From NCBI GenBank assembly GCA_016463225.1, contig JAEMRT010000018.1:1-64000 (forward strand): a stretch of DNA of 64,000 nt, read 5' to 3'. Source of the stretch: Sphingopyxis sp. Its GTDB lineage: Bacteria; Pseudomonadota; Alphaproteobacteria; Sphingomonadales; Sphingomonadaceae. Positions 51,108 to 59,843 of this stretch are shown one piece after another. The notes under the pieces were generated by a model. That model did no database searches. It worked only from the letters and a program-made list of their open reading frames with translations, and was not told the DNA's origin. Position 1 is the stretch's first letter, and each line of letters begins with the position of its first letter. Both the position numbers and the translations under genes were made by a program.

Positions 51108-52481
51108 ATGCGCAACCTTACCGCCCCGCTCGCCCTCGCCGCCGCCATGCTCGCCGCCGCGCCCGTCCATGCCAAGCCGGCCGATGCCGCCGCCGCGAAA
51201 AAGATCCTCAAGGACAGCATCGCGATCCCGACGGTCGAGGGCCGCGGCAAGGTGCCCGAACTGGCGGCTTATTACGCCGGGATCCTCAAGGCGGCGGGCT
51301 ATGCCGACAGCGACATCGAAATCACCCCTATGGGTGAAACCGCAACCTTTGCCGCGACCCTCGCCGGCACGACGCAGAAAAAACCGATCGTCCTGCTCGG
51401 GCATATGGACGTGGTCGAGGCCGACGCGAAGGACTGGACGCGCGATCCCTTCGTACCCATCGAGGAAAATGGCTATATTTTCGGCCGCGGGTCCGAAGAC
51501 AACAAGTTCGATGTGTCGATGATGGTCGCCGCGATGGCACAGCTCAAGAAAGAGGGCTTCAAGCCGAAACGCTCGATCATCCTCCTGCTCTCGGGCGATG
51601 AGGAAACCTCAATGACGACGACGCGCGCGCTTGCGGCCAAATATAAGGGCGCCGAATTCGCGCTCAACGGCGACGGCGGCGGCGGGACGATCGGCGAAGA
51701 CGGCAAGCCCAAATATTACGGGTTGCAGGCGGGCGAAAAAACCTATGCCGACTTCATCCTCGAAGTCACCAACCCCGGTGGTCATAGCTCGCGGCCCGCG
51801 GACATCAATGCGATCGTCCAGCTGTCGACTGCGCTGGCCAAGGTCGGCGCCTATCGCTTTGCGCCGCAACAGAATGAGCTGACGAAGGTCGGCATGCCGA
51901 TTGTCGCCGACCAGGTCGGCGGCGACATCGGCGCGGCATTGAAGGCCTTTGCGGCTAACCCAGCCGACGCCAGGGCGATCGCGACGATCCGCGCCGACCC
52001 CGAATATATCGGCCAGATCGGCACCACCTGCGTGCCGACCTTGGTCAAGGGTGGTCACGCCGAAAATGCGCTGCCCCAGCGTGCGACCGCGAACATCAAC
52101 TGCCGCATCTTCCCCGGCGTCGCGGTCGAGGCGGTGCGCGCCGAACTGGAAAAGGTGATCGCCGATCCGGCGATCAAGGTGAACACCGATCCCGACGCCA
52201 GCGCGAGCGACGCCTCGCCGCTGCGTCCCGATGTCGTCGCCGCGGTCACCAAGGCGGTCCATGCGCGCGCGCCCGGCCTGCCGATCGTGCCGTCGATGAG
52301 CGGCGGCGCCACCGACAGCTATCATTTCCGCAAGGTCGGGGTGCCGAGCTATGGCGTCGCGGGGCTGTTCTCGAAAGCGAGCGACAGCTTTGCCCACGGG
52401 CTCAACGAGCGCGTCCCGGTCGACGCGATCGCCCCCGCGCTGGCGCATTGGGACAGTCTGCTGCGCGATTTGTCGAAGTAA
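51108..52481 (+). CDS. M20-family metallopeptidase, exported
   Basis: A 457-residue M20/M25/M40 peptidase with a Sec signal peptide (LTAPLALAAAMLAAAPVHAK). Metal-binding landmarks: LLGHMDVVEAD (His, Asp), GRGSEDNKF (Asp), SGDEETS (Glu pair), NGDGGGG, and the dimerisation-domain loop NPGGHSSRP. The C-terminal His lies in FAHGLNERV. It probably trims peptides in the periplasm. Monocistronic. Confidence 0.92.
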   Translation: MRNLTAPLALAAAMLAAAPVHAKPADAAAAKKILKDSIAIPTVEGRGKVPELAAYYAGILKAAGYADSDIEITPMGETATFAATLAGTTQKKPIVLLGHMDVVEADAKDWTRDPFVPIEENGYIFGRGSEDNKFDVSMMVAAMAQLKKEGFKPKRSIILLLSGDEETSMTTTRALAAKYKGAEFALNGDGGGGTIGEDGKPKYYGLQAGEKTYADFILEVTNPGGHSSRPADINAIVQLSTALAKVGAYRFAPQQNELTKVGMPIVADQVGGDIGAALKAFAANPADARAIATIRADPEYIGQIGTTCVPTLVKGGHAENALPQRATANINCRIFPGVAVEAVRAELEKVIADPAIKVNTDPDASASDASPLRPDVVAAVTKAVHARAPGLPIVPSMSGGATDSYHFRKVGVPSYGVAGLFSKASDSFAHGLNERVPVDAIAPALAHWDSLLRDLSK

Positions 52482-52515
52482 TACATCGTCGCCCCCGTGC
52501 AGGCGGGGGCGACGG

Positions 52516-53106
52516 TTATACCAGCGCCGCCACCGCGCGCTCGATCATCGCCACCGCCGCCTCGGCGCCGAAGCTGCCCGCGTCGAGCGATAGTTCGAGC
52601 CACAGTCCATCAACCATCGCGGTCAGCATGATCGCCAGCCGCCCGGCGTCGGTGGCGCCGCAGGCGACCAGCAGCTCGCCCAGCCGCGCGCGGTACCCGG
52701 CGTAACTTTCCGCGTGAATATTCGCCATCCGCGCGTCGCTGCGCGCCAGGGCCCAGAACGCCGTCCACGCGCCCAGCAGTTCGGGATCGGTCACCGGTGA
52801 TCGAAAGCTGGCGGTGAGGTAAGCCAGCAACTGCCTGCGCGGATCGGACCCGGCGCCCGCGACCGCTTCGGCAAAAATCGCGTCCATCCGGTCGCTTGTC
52901 GCTTCGTAAGTGGCGGCGACCAGATCGTCGATACCGCCGAAATAATGGCGCAGCAGCCCCGGCGATACCCCGGCTTTCGCACAGATCGCGCGGACATTGG
53001 TCCCCGCCAGACCATGTTCGGCCAGACACGCCGCGGTCGCCTCGATCAGGTCCGCCCGGCGGGCATCGGCGCTTTCGCGCGTAAAGGCTTGGCGAGCGGG
53101 TTGCAT
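52516..53106 (-). CDS. TetR-family (BetI-like) regulator
   Basis: A 196-residue TetR protein resembling BetI: RRADLIEATAACLAEHGLAG, then VRAICAKAGVSPGLLRHYFG as the helix-turn-helix, and FWALARSDARMANIHAESYA in the ligand domain, as in BetI (choline sensing). It is divergent from a Rieske oxygenase gene, and the palindrome between them (53107-53130) touches its own start codon. It probably represses both directions. Confidence 0.87.
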   Translation of the reverse strand: MQPARQAFTRESADARRADLIEATAACLAEHGLAGTNVRAICAKAGVSPGLLRHYFGGIDDLVAATYEATSDRMDAIFAEAVAGAGSDPRRQLLAYLTASFRSPVTDPELLGAWTAFWALARSDARMANIHAESYAGYRARLGELLVACGATDAGRLAIMLTAMVDGLWLELSLDAGSFGAEAAVAMIERAVAALV

Positions 53107-53130
53107 CTTGTTATACGTTTGTACAACAAG
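53107..53130. promoter_or_regulatory. Probable operator of the BetI-like regulator
   Basis: CTTGTTATAC and GTACAACAAG form an imperfect 10-bp inverted repeat (one mismatch, four-base spacer) in the 33-bp gap between the regulator start and the Rieske gene start. A regulator bound there would block both genes. Confidence 0.65.
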
Positions 53131-53139
53131 GATCGACTC

Positions 53140-54321
53140 ATGGCAACGCTGCGCGACACTTTCGACAACATCGACCCGCCCCCCGCCGATTCTCTGGACG
53201 GCTGGTCGCTTCCCGCGTGGACATACAGCGACCCCGACTTCTACGCCGCCGAAATGGACCGTGTCTTCCGCCCCAGCTGGCAGGTCGTCTGCCACGACAG
53301 CGATATCCCGAACGCGGGCGACTGGCACAGCATCGATTATTGCGGTGAAAGCGTCCTCGTCGTCCGCGGCGCCGACCGCGTCGTCCGCGCCTTCACCAAC
53401 GTCTGCCGCCACCGCGGCTCGCGCCTCGTCGACGGCGCGGCGGGCTGCGCGAAAAAGCTGGTCTGCCCCTATCACGCCTGGACCTACGAACTCGACGGCC
53501 GCCTGACCGGCGTTCCCGATTCGGCGAGCTACCCGACGCTCGATCGCGGCAAGGCAGGGCTGGTCCCCGTCGATCTCGAACCGTGGCGCGGCTTCTGGTT
53601 CGTGCGCCTTACCGACGATGGCGGCCCCTCGGTCGCGGCGATGATGGCGCCTTATGAGGAACAGGTCGCGCCCTACCGGTTCGAAGACCTCGGCGCGCTC
53701 GGCCGCGTCACGCTGCGCCCGCGCGAGGTGAACTGGAAAAATGTCGGCGACAATTATTCGGACGGCCTCCACATCGCCGTCGCGCATCCCGGCCTCACCC
53801 GCCTGTTCGGCAAAAGCTATGGCGTCGAGGCGACACCCCATGTCGACCGCATGTGGGGCGATCTGATCGACCGGCCATCGGTCAATTGGTCCGAGCGCAT
53901 GTACCAGCGGCTGCTGCCGCCGGTCGCGCACCTGCCGCAAGCGAGCCAGCGCCACTGGCTCTATTTCAAGCTTTGGCCCAATGTCGCCTTCGACATCTAC
54001 CCCGATCAGGTCGATTTCATGCAGTGGCTGCCGACCGGCCCGACAAGCTGCCTGATCCGCGAAATTTCTTATGTTCTGCCCGATGACCGCCGCGAGATGC
54101 GCGCCGCGCGCTACCTCAACTGGCGGATCAACCGCCAGGTCAATGCCGAGGACACTTTGCTGATCACCCGCGTCCAGCAGGGGATGGCGTCACAGAGTTT
54201 CACCATGGGTCCGCTCAGCGACAAGGAAGTGTGTCTCAAGCATTTCTGCGCGCGGATGCGCGACCTGATCCCCGAATCCCGCCTCGAACAAGCCCCGCGC
54301 GCGGGGTGGAGCAAAGCATGA
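53140..54321 (+). CDS. Rieske non-heme iron oxygenase, alpha subunit (choline monooxygenase-like)
   Basis: A 393-residue ring-hydroxylating-type oxygenase. The Rieske cluster ligands are in NVCRHRGSRLVDG and CPYHAWTYELDG (C-x-H and C-x-x-H, residues about 88-115), and the mononuclear iron site in VGDNYSDGLHIAVAHPGL (Asp, two His). The length and motif spacing match choline or carnitine monooxygenase-like and aromatic enzymes alike. The BetI-like neighbour suggests a quaternary-amine substrate, but this is inference. No reductase gene is nearby. Its stop overlaps the next ATG. Confidence 0.88.
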   Translation: MATLRDTFDNIDPPPADSLDGWSLPAWTYSDPDFYAAEMDRVFRPSWQVVCHDSDIPNAGDWHSIDYCGESVLVVRGADRVVRAFTNVCRHRGSRLVDGAAGCAKKLVCPYHAWTYELDGRLTGVPDSASYPTLDRGKAGLVPVDLEPWRGFWFVRLTDDGGPSVAAMMAPYEEQVAPYRFEDLGALGRVTLRPREVNWKNVGDNYSDGLHIAVAHPGLTRLFGKSYGVEATPHVDRMWGDLIDRPSVNWSERMYQRLLPPVAHLPQASQRHWLYFKLWPNVAFDIYPDQVDFMQWLPTGPTSCLIREISYVLPDDRREMRAARYLNWRINRQVNAEDTLLITRVQQGMASQSFTMGPLSDKEVCLKHFCARMRDLIPESRLEQAPRAGWSKA

Positions 54322-55922
54322 CCAAACATTATGACGCCCTCATCATCGGCGCCGGCCACAACGGCCTTGTCTGCGCTTTCTATCTCGCCAGGGCGGGGCT
54401 GAAGGTCCGCATCGTCGAGGCGCGCGACGTCGTCGGCGGCGCTGCGGTGACCGAGGAATTTGCGCCGGGTTTCCGCAATTCGGTCGCGAGCTACACGGTC
54501 AGCCTGCTCCAGCCCAAGGTGATCGCCGACATGAAGCTCGCCGATCACGGCTATCGCGTGATCGAGCGACCGATCAGCAACTTCCTGCCGCAGGAGGATG
54601 GCGGTTATCTGAAACTCGGTGGCGGGCTCGAACGCACGCAAAAGGAATTCGCGCGCTTCTCGGCGCATGACGCGGCGCGTCTGCCTGAATATTATGACAT
54701 GCTCGAAGGCGTGGCTGACGTGCTGCGCGACCTTGCGCTGAAATCGCCGCCCAATGTCGGCGATGGGTTTAAGACACTGATCGATGCGGCGCGGCAGGGG
54801 CGCGGGTTGACCAGGCTCAGCCTGTCGCAGCAGCGCGATGTGCTTGAACTGTTCACCAAGTCGGCGCGCACCTTCCTCGACAGCTGGTTCGAAAGCGAAG
54901 CGGTAAAGGCGGCCTTCGGTTTCGACGCGGTCGTCGGCAATTACGCCAGCCCCGATACCCCGGGCAGCGCCTATGTCCTGCTCCATCACGTCTTTGGCGA
55001 AGTGAACGGCAAGAAGGGCGCGTGGGGCCACAGCATCGGCGGCATGGGCGCGATCACCCAGATGATGGCGAAAGTCTGCACCCAGCTCGGCGTCGAGATC
55101 AGCCTCGAAGCCCCCGTGTCGCGCGTGCTGGTCGATGGCGGCAAGGCCGTCGGCGTCAAGCTGGTCGGCGGAGAAGAAATCGCCGCCGCCCGCGTCATCG
55201 CCAATGTCGGCCCGAAACTCCTCTACGAACGGATGTTCGACGAAGGCGATATCGCACCCGAGTTTAAGCGCCGGATCAAGGCGTTCAAGGCGGGCAGCGG
55301 GACGTTCCGGATGAACGTCGCGCTCAGCGAGCTGCCGCGTTTCACCTGCCTGCCCGAACCCGGCGAGCATCACCAGTCGGGGATCATCCTTGCCCCGACG
55401 CTCGATTATATGGACCGCGCCTTCCTCGACGCGAAGCAATATGGCTGGTCGAAAAAGCCGATCGTCGAGATGCTGATTCCTTCGACAATCGACGACAGCC
55501 TCGCGCCGCCCGGCCAGCATGTCGCCAGCCTTTTCTGCCAGCAATTCGCGCCCGAACTGCCCGACGGACGCGACTGGGATGCCGAGGAGGGCGCCGCTGC
55601 GGATACCATCATCGACACCGTCGAAGCACATGCCCCCGGCTTCCGCGCCTCGATCGTCGGCCGCCAGATCCTCAGCCCCAAAGGGCTCGAGCGCAAGTTC
55701 GGGCTGGTCGGCGGCGACATCATGCACGGCAATATGAGCCTCGACCAGCTGTGGTCGGCGCGCCCGGTGCTGGGCAACGGCGCGTATCGTGGGCCGCTGA
55801 AGGGGCTGTATATGTGCGGCGCCGGTACCCATCCCGGCGGCGGCGTCACCGGCGCGCCGGGGCACAATGCGGCGCAGGTGATCCTACGCGATCGCGGCTG
55901 GTTCGCGCCCCGCTGGGCCTGA
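54318..55922 (+). CDS. PYROXD2/phytoene desaturase-like FAD oxidoreductase
   Basis: A 534-residue flavoprotein. DALIIGAGHNGLVCAFYLAR is the FAD-binding start and EARDVVGGAAVTEEFAPGF the second loop, as in CrtO/PYROXD2 proteins. The C-terminal FAD loop GLYMCGAGTHPGGGVTGAPG is typical. No other carotenoid genes are present, so a carotenoid role is doubtful. It is coupled to the Rieske oxygenase (ATGA), so it may act on the same substrate. Its 3' end overlaps the convergent permease gene by 39 bases. Confidence 0.85.
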   Translation: MTKHYDALIIGAGHNGLVCAFYLARAGLKVRIVEARDVVGGAAVTEEFAPGFRNSVASYTVSLLQPKVIADMKLADHGYRVIERPISNFLPQEDGGYLKLGGGLERTQKEFARFSAHDAARLPEYYDMLEGVADVLRDLALKSPPNVGDGFKTLIDAARQGRGLTRLSLSQQRDVLELFTKSARTFLDSWFESEAVKAAFGFDAVVGNYASPDTPGSAYVLLHHVFGEVNGKKGAWGHSIGGMGAITQMMAKVCTQLGVEISLEAPVSRVLVDGGKAVGVKLVGGEEIAAARVIANVGPKLLYERMFDEGDIAPEFKRRIKAFKAGSGTFRMNVALSELPRFTCLPEPGEHHQSGIILAPTLDYMDRAFLDAKQYGWSKKPIVEMLIPSTIDDSLAPPGQHVASLFCQQFAPELPDGRDWDAEEGAAADTIIDTVEAHAPGFRASIVGRQILSPKGLERKFGLVGGDIMHGNMSLDQLWSARPVLGNGAYRGPLKGLYMCGAGTHPGGGVTGAPGHNAAQVILRDRGWFAPRWA

Positions 55923-57233
55923 TCGCCGCATCGCGAGATAGATCGGCAGCCCGGCGGCGGTCAGGCCGATGCTCCACAGGCTCGCGTCCAACCCGGCACC
56001 GTAAAAGGCCCAGCAGCTGTACAGGAAGCCGAGGATTGTCAGGGTCACAAAGGCCGGCGACGCCTTGATCGTGCCTTCATGCTCGAGCTTGAGCGCCGCG
56101 AGCGCGCCGACGATGTAAAAGATGATCGCAGTCGATGTCGTCACCAGCACCATGAATTTGAACAGTTCGGCAAGGCCGCGCGAATAATTGGCGTACACGA
56201 CGAAGCTGGCGAGCGTGCTCGATACGATCTGGGTGACCCACGGCACGGCGAAGCGGTTGTCGCGCGCAAAGGCGGCGGGAAGCAGGCCGCGGTGCGCCAG
56301 ATCGCGCGGGATTTCGCCTTGCAGCAGTACGAAGCCGTTGAGCGCGCCGAGCGCGGCGATTGCGGCGAACAGCGCCACCGCCTGCCCCGCCGACGGACTG
56401 ACCAGCGTGCCGAAGAAGGTCGCATAGGCGGCGTTCGATTGTTCCAGCGTCGCGAGCGGCAACAGCAAGGTCACCGTCGTACACGACAGCAGATAGAGCA
56501 GCCCGGTCGCTGCTGCGGCGATCAGCGTTGCGCGCGGGACGGTCCGTTCGGGGTCGCGCACCCGGTCTCCGACGACACAGCTGCTTTCAAAACCAAGCAG
56601 CGCGAATAGCGTCAGCGTCGCGGCGGTGCCGATATTGTCGAGACTGACCGGCTTTGTGCCGACCATCGTCGGGGTCGGCGCGTCGCCGGTGCCCAGCAGC
56701 CACAGCGCGACGAGCACAGCACCGACGACGGGGATCAGCTTGAGCCCGAGGGTGAGCAATTGCGCCCCGCCCGCGCGGCGCACCCCCATCAGATTGACCA
56801 GCGTGAAGAGCCAGATAAAGCCAATCGCGATCACCGCCGTCCCCGCCCCGGCATCGCCGAGCGACGGCATCAGGATCGACAAATTGCTGATCGCCGCAAC
56901 CGCGAGCGTCGCGACAACGGTCCAGCAACTGATCCAGTAACTCCACGCGACGATAAAGCCGGTGCCGGGGCCAAAGGCGGCGGCGGCATAGGTATAGGTC
57001 GCGCTGCCGCCGGGCAGTTTTTTGGCCAGCCGCGCGAAAGCGACGGCAAGACACAGGGTTCCGGCGATCGACACCCCCCAGCCGATGATCGCATTCCAGC
57101 CAAGCGGCGCCAGATCGCGCGGGAGCAGGAATACTCCCGACCCGATCATATTGCCCATGCCGAGTGCGACACACATCAAAAGGCCGAGCTTTTGGCTCGG
57201 CCTTTTGTCGTTGGTCGGTGTCTCGTTCAACAA
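55884..57233 (-). CDS. APC-family amino acid permease
   Basis: A 449-residue transporter with 12 membrane segments. KLGLLMCVALGMGNMIGSGV is the family TM1 with the unwound GSG motif, and LFALLGFESSCVVGDRVRDP the TM6 Glu segment. It resembles arginine/agmatine and polyamine-type antiporters; the substrate is unknown. It starts one base after the TonB receptor stop, so it is the second gene of that operon. Its first 18 codons contain a perfect 12-bp hairpin (57178-57206), which is odd for coding sequence. Confidence 0.9.
   Translation of the reverse strand: MLNETPTNDKRPSQKLGLLMCVALGMGNMIGSGVFLLPRDLAPLGWNAIIGWGVSIAGTLCLAVAFARLAKKLPGGSATYTYAAAAFGPGTGFIVAWSYWISCWTVVATLAVAAISNLSILMPSLGDAGAGTAVIAIGFIWLFTLVNLMGVRRAGGAQLLTLGLKLIPVVGAVLVALWLLGTGDAPTPTMVGTKPVSLDNIGTAATLTLFALLGFESSCVVGDRVRDPERTVPRATLIAAAATGLLYLLSCTTVTLLLPLATLEQSNAAYATFFGTLVSPSAGQAVALFAAIAALGALNGFVLLQGEIPRDLAHRGLLPAAFARDNRFAVPWVTQIVSSTLASFVVYANYSRGLAELFKFMVLVTTSTAIIFYIVGALAALKLEHEGTIKASPAFVTLTILGFLYSCWAFYGAGLDASLWSIGLTAAGLPIYLAMRRSGPAGREPAAIA
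57178..57206 (-). terminator. Terminator-like hairpin inside the permease 5' coding region
   Basis: AAAAGGCCGAGC and GCTCGGCCTTTT pair perfectly over 12 bp with a five-base loop, ending in TTTT on both strands. It lies 29 bases beyond the TonB receptor stop (minus strand), where an intrinsic terminator would be expected, yet it encodes KRPSQKLGLL of the permease. Confidence 0.6.
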
Positions 57234-57234
57234 A

Positions 57235-59691
57235 CTAGAACTTGGTTCCGGCCCGCAGCCCGATCGTTCGCGGCTGGTTCACCAAAATCTGAACCCGCCC
57301 GTTGCATTGACCGCAATTTGACGAGCGGGCCAGCTCGGCGCGTTCGTCAAAGGCATTTTCGAGGAACGCTTCGAGGCTGAACTTGCCGAAATCATAACCG
57401 ACGGCAAAATCGACCGTTGTCGATCCCCTGATTCGGCCGAGCTCGGCGGCTTGGGCAACCCGAATATCGGAGCTCGCCGATCCGCGATGCGCGATCACCG
57501 ATTGCAGGTGCATTTCGCCCGACCCAACCGGAAAGACATAGCGCATCGTTGCATTGCCGTTAAATTTCGGGGTGACCGGCAGGCGCGTACCCGCCGGCGC
57601 GGCGATGGAATTGCCAGCATCGGTACAAGCGAAGGTCGGATCATCGATCGCACACAGATTGTTGCGCGTCTTGGCATTGGTATAGGAGGCCGCCGCGGTG
57701 ATCGTCAGCCCCTCGGTCGCGCGGATATTGATATCGGCTTCGATACCGCGAATGCGCGCATTCGGACCATTGTGGATTTCGGTGAAGCTGTTCGCGCCCA
57801 GGAACGAGAATTGGAAGCTCTTCCAATGCTGCTGGTAAATCGCCGCGTTGAGCCGCACCCGCCCGTCGGCGAGGGTCGATTTGATGCCGAGCTCGTAATT
57901 GGTCAGGAAGTCGGCGGCGTAGGGCGCGATGGTCGCGCGCCGGTTGATACCGCCTGGCCGGAACCCGCGCGACCAGGTCGCATAGGTCATCAGGTCTTCG
58001 TTCGGCTTCCAGGTCAGGTTCAGCTTGTGGGTGAACCCTTCGTCCTTGGTACGCTTGGGCACCAGTTCGCCGCCGACGAAATCGGCCAGATTGGTGCAGG
58101 GGCCGCCGGGTACCGCCGCGGGGAGCAGCGTGCCGCCCGGATTGTCGCGCAGGATCGCCCCGGTCGTCGTGTAGCACCCCGCCACCCCGGTGCGCGAGCT
58201 GCCCGCGCCATTGAACGGCGGTCCGGCCGGGTTGCGGCCAAAGCCAAAGAAGCCGATCAGGCTGTTGTCGAATTTATAATAGCGCCCGCCGCCGGTCAGC
58301 GTGAGGTTCGGCAGGATGTCGAAACTGGCCTCGCCAAACGCGGCGTAATCCTTGTCGACGCGCTTTTGCTCGGTCAGCCACAGCGTTCCCGGCAGCCCGT
58401 TGACCGACAGGGCCGGCGCCAGCCCATCGACCTTGTAATCCTGATGGATCTCGTTGCTCTGCCGCTGATAGAACAGCCCCGCGACGACGCGGAAGCGCTC
58501 ATCCTGCGGCGAAGCGATGCGCAGTTCCTGGCTTGTCTTGCGGAAATGGTCGGTGCCGACGATGTACTGGCGCGGGTCGATGTCGTTTCCGGCGCTGTCT
58601 TCAAAATAGAAATAGCCGGCAAGACCGCCCGACGAGGCGTAGAGCGCGTCATAGGCCTCGGCATAGTCGGTGTAGTCGTTAATCTGGTACGTTTTGCGGT
58701 CGAGATAGGCGCCGGCATAGGTAATATCGAAATTGCCGAGCTTGCCCTCGATCGTCAGCGCCGCCTGGATGAACTTGTCGCTGCGTTGGTCGGGGTTGAA
58801 GCGCTGGGTCTGCAGGTCGCCGACCAGCGGATCCTGCGAAAACACGCCGCTGCTGGTCTGCTTCTGGTACAATAGCGTCGGCGTCACCGTCCAGTTGTCG
58901 TCCAGATCGACCTTGAGCGCGGCGCGCCCGCCATAGACTTTGGCGTCGTTGAAATCCTTTTCGACGAAATCCGCATTGTTGACCGTGATTCCGCCGGGGG
59001 TCGGCAGAAAGCTGCGCGTCCCCGCGACATTGTCGATATAACCCGCGTTGCGCTGATACCAGCCGACCACGCGCAGCGCCGCCATGTCGCTGATCGGCGC
59101 GTTGATCATGCCTTCGACCCGGCCGCCGATGCCGCCGCTTTTGACGCTGTTGACCTCGCCGTCGACGCGGCCTTCAAAGCCGGCAGTGCTCGGCTTGTTG
59201 GTGATGATGCGGATTGTGCCCGCCTGCGACGAGGCGCCGTAGAGCGTGCCCTGCGGCCCGGCGAGCGATTCGATGCGCGCGATGTCATAGACATGGACGT
59301 CGAGCGTGCCGCCGATCGTCGTCACCGGCTGTTCGTCCAGATACACACCGACGCTGGGCAGCGAGCCCGAGTGGTTGCCGTCGCCGCCGCTCGCCACGCC
59401 GCGCATGTAAACCGTCGTCACCCCCGGCTGGCTCGACTGGAACGACACGCTGGGCAGCAGTTTCGAGAAGTCCTCGAAATTGGTGATGTTCAGCTGGTCG
59501 AGCTTCCGCGTGCTCAGCGCCTGGATGCTGATCGGCACATTTTGCAGATTTTCTTCGCGCTTTTGCGCGGTCACGACGATTTCGTCGTCGTAGCCGGTTT
59601 CGGCTGCCTCCTGCGCCAGCAACGGACTCGATGACAGGATGCTGCCCGACAAGGATGCCAAAAGCAAAGCACGGCGAGAAAAACGAGACAT
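57235..59691 (-). CDS. TonB-dependent outer-membrane receptor
   Basis: An 818-residue receptor: signal peptide (RRALLLASLSGSILSSSPLL, then AQE), TonB box/plug (DEIVVTAQKREENLQNVPIS; GPQGTLYGASSQAGTIRIIT), barrel ending PRTIGLRAGTKF. The plug is of the sphingomonad type with a large loop (residues about 500-560). The ligand is unknown; cotranscription with an amino acid permease suggests an amino acid, peptide or amine. The ATG at 59691 follows GAGGGG, while the open frame starts at 59718. Confidence 0.92.
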   Translation of the reverse strand: MSRFSRRALLLASLSGSILSSSPLLAQEAAETGYDDEIVVTAQKREENLQNVPISIQALSTRKLDQLNITNFEDFSKLLPSVSFQSSQPGVTTVYMRGVASGGDGNHSGSLPSVGVYLDEQPVTTIGGTLDVHVYDIARIESLAGPQGTLYGASSQAGTIRIITNKPSTAGFEGRVDGEVNSVKSGGIGGRVEGMINAPISDMAALRVVGWYQRNAGYIDNVAGTRSFLPTPGGITVNNADFVEKDFNDAKVYGGRAALKVDLDDNWTVTPTLLYQKQTSSGVFSQDPLVGDLQTQRFNPDQRSDKFIQAALTIEGKLGNFDITYAGAYLDRKTYQINDYTDYAEAYDALYASSGGLAGYFYFEDSAGNDIDPRQYIVGTDHFRKTSQELRIASPQDERFRVVAGLFYQRQSNEIHQDYKVDGLAPALSVNGLPGTLWLTEQKRVDKDYAAFGEASFDILPNLTLTGGGRYYKFDNSLIGFFGFGRNPAGPPFNGAGSSRTGVAGCYTTTGAILRDNPGGTLLPAAVPGGPCTNLADFVGGELVPKRTKDEGFTHKLNLTWKPNEDLMTYATWSRGFRPGGINRRATIAPYAADFLTNYELGIKSTLADGRVRLNAAIYQQHWKSFQFSFLGANSFTEIHNGPNARIRGIEADINIRATEGLTITAAASYTNAKTRNNLCAIDDPTFACTDAGNSIAAPAGTRLPVTPKFNGNATMRYVFPVGSGEMHLQSVIAHRGSASSDIRVAQAAELGRIRGSTTVDFAVGYDFGKFSLEAFLENAFDERAELARSSNCGQCNGRVQILVNQPRTIGLRAGTKF

Positions 59692-59843
59692 AGAGACCCC
59701 CCTCAAGGGCCGCGCCACCTATGGTGCGGCGCAGCGATGAGCGAAGCTCCTACTATTTGTTCGCGTCGTCAATCGACGCGAACATCATCAGGTCGCCGAA
59801 CGAACAGTTTCGGCGCGACTATGACAAAATTGCCACAATCGGC

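Noticed and set aside
54111-55865. 584-residue minus-strand frame opposite the FAD oxidoreductase
   Set aside because: Antisense to a gene with complete FAD-binding motifs.
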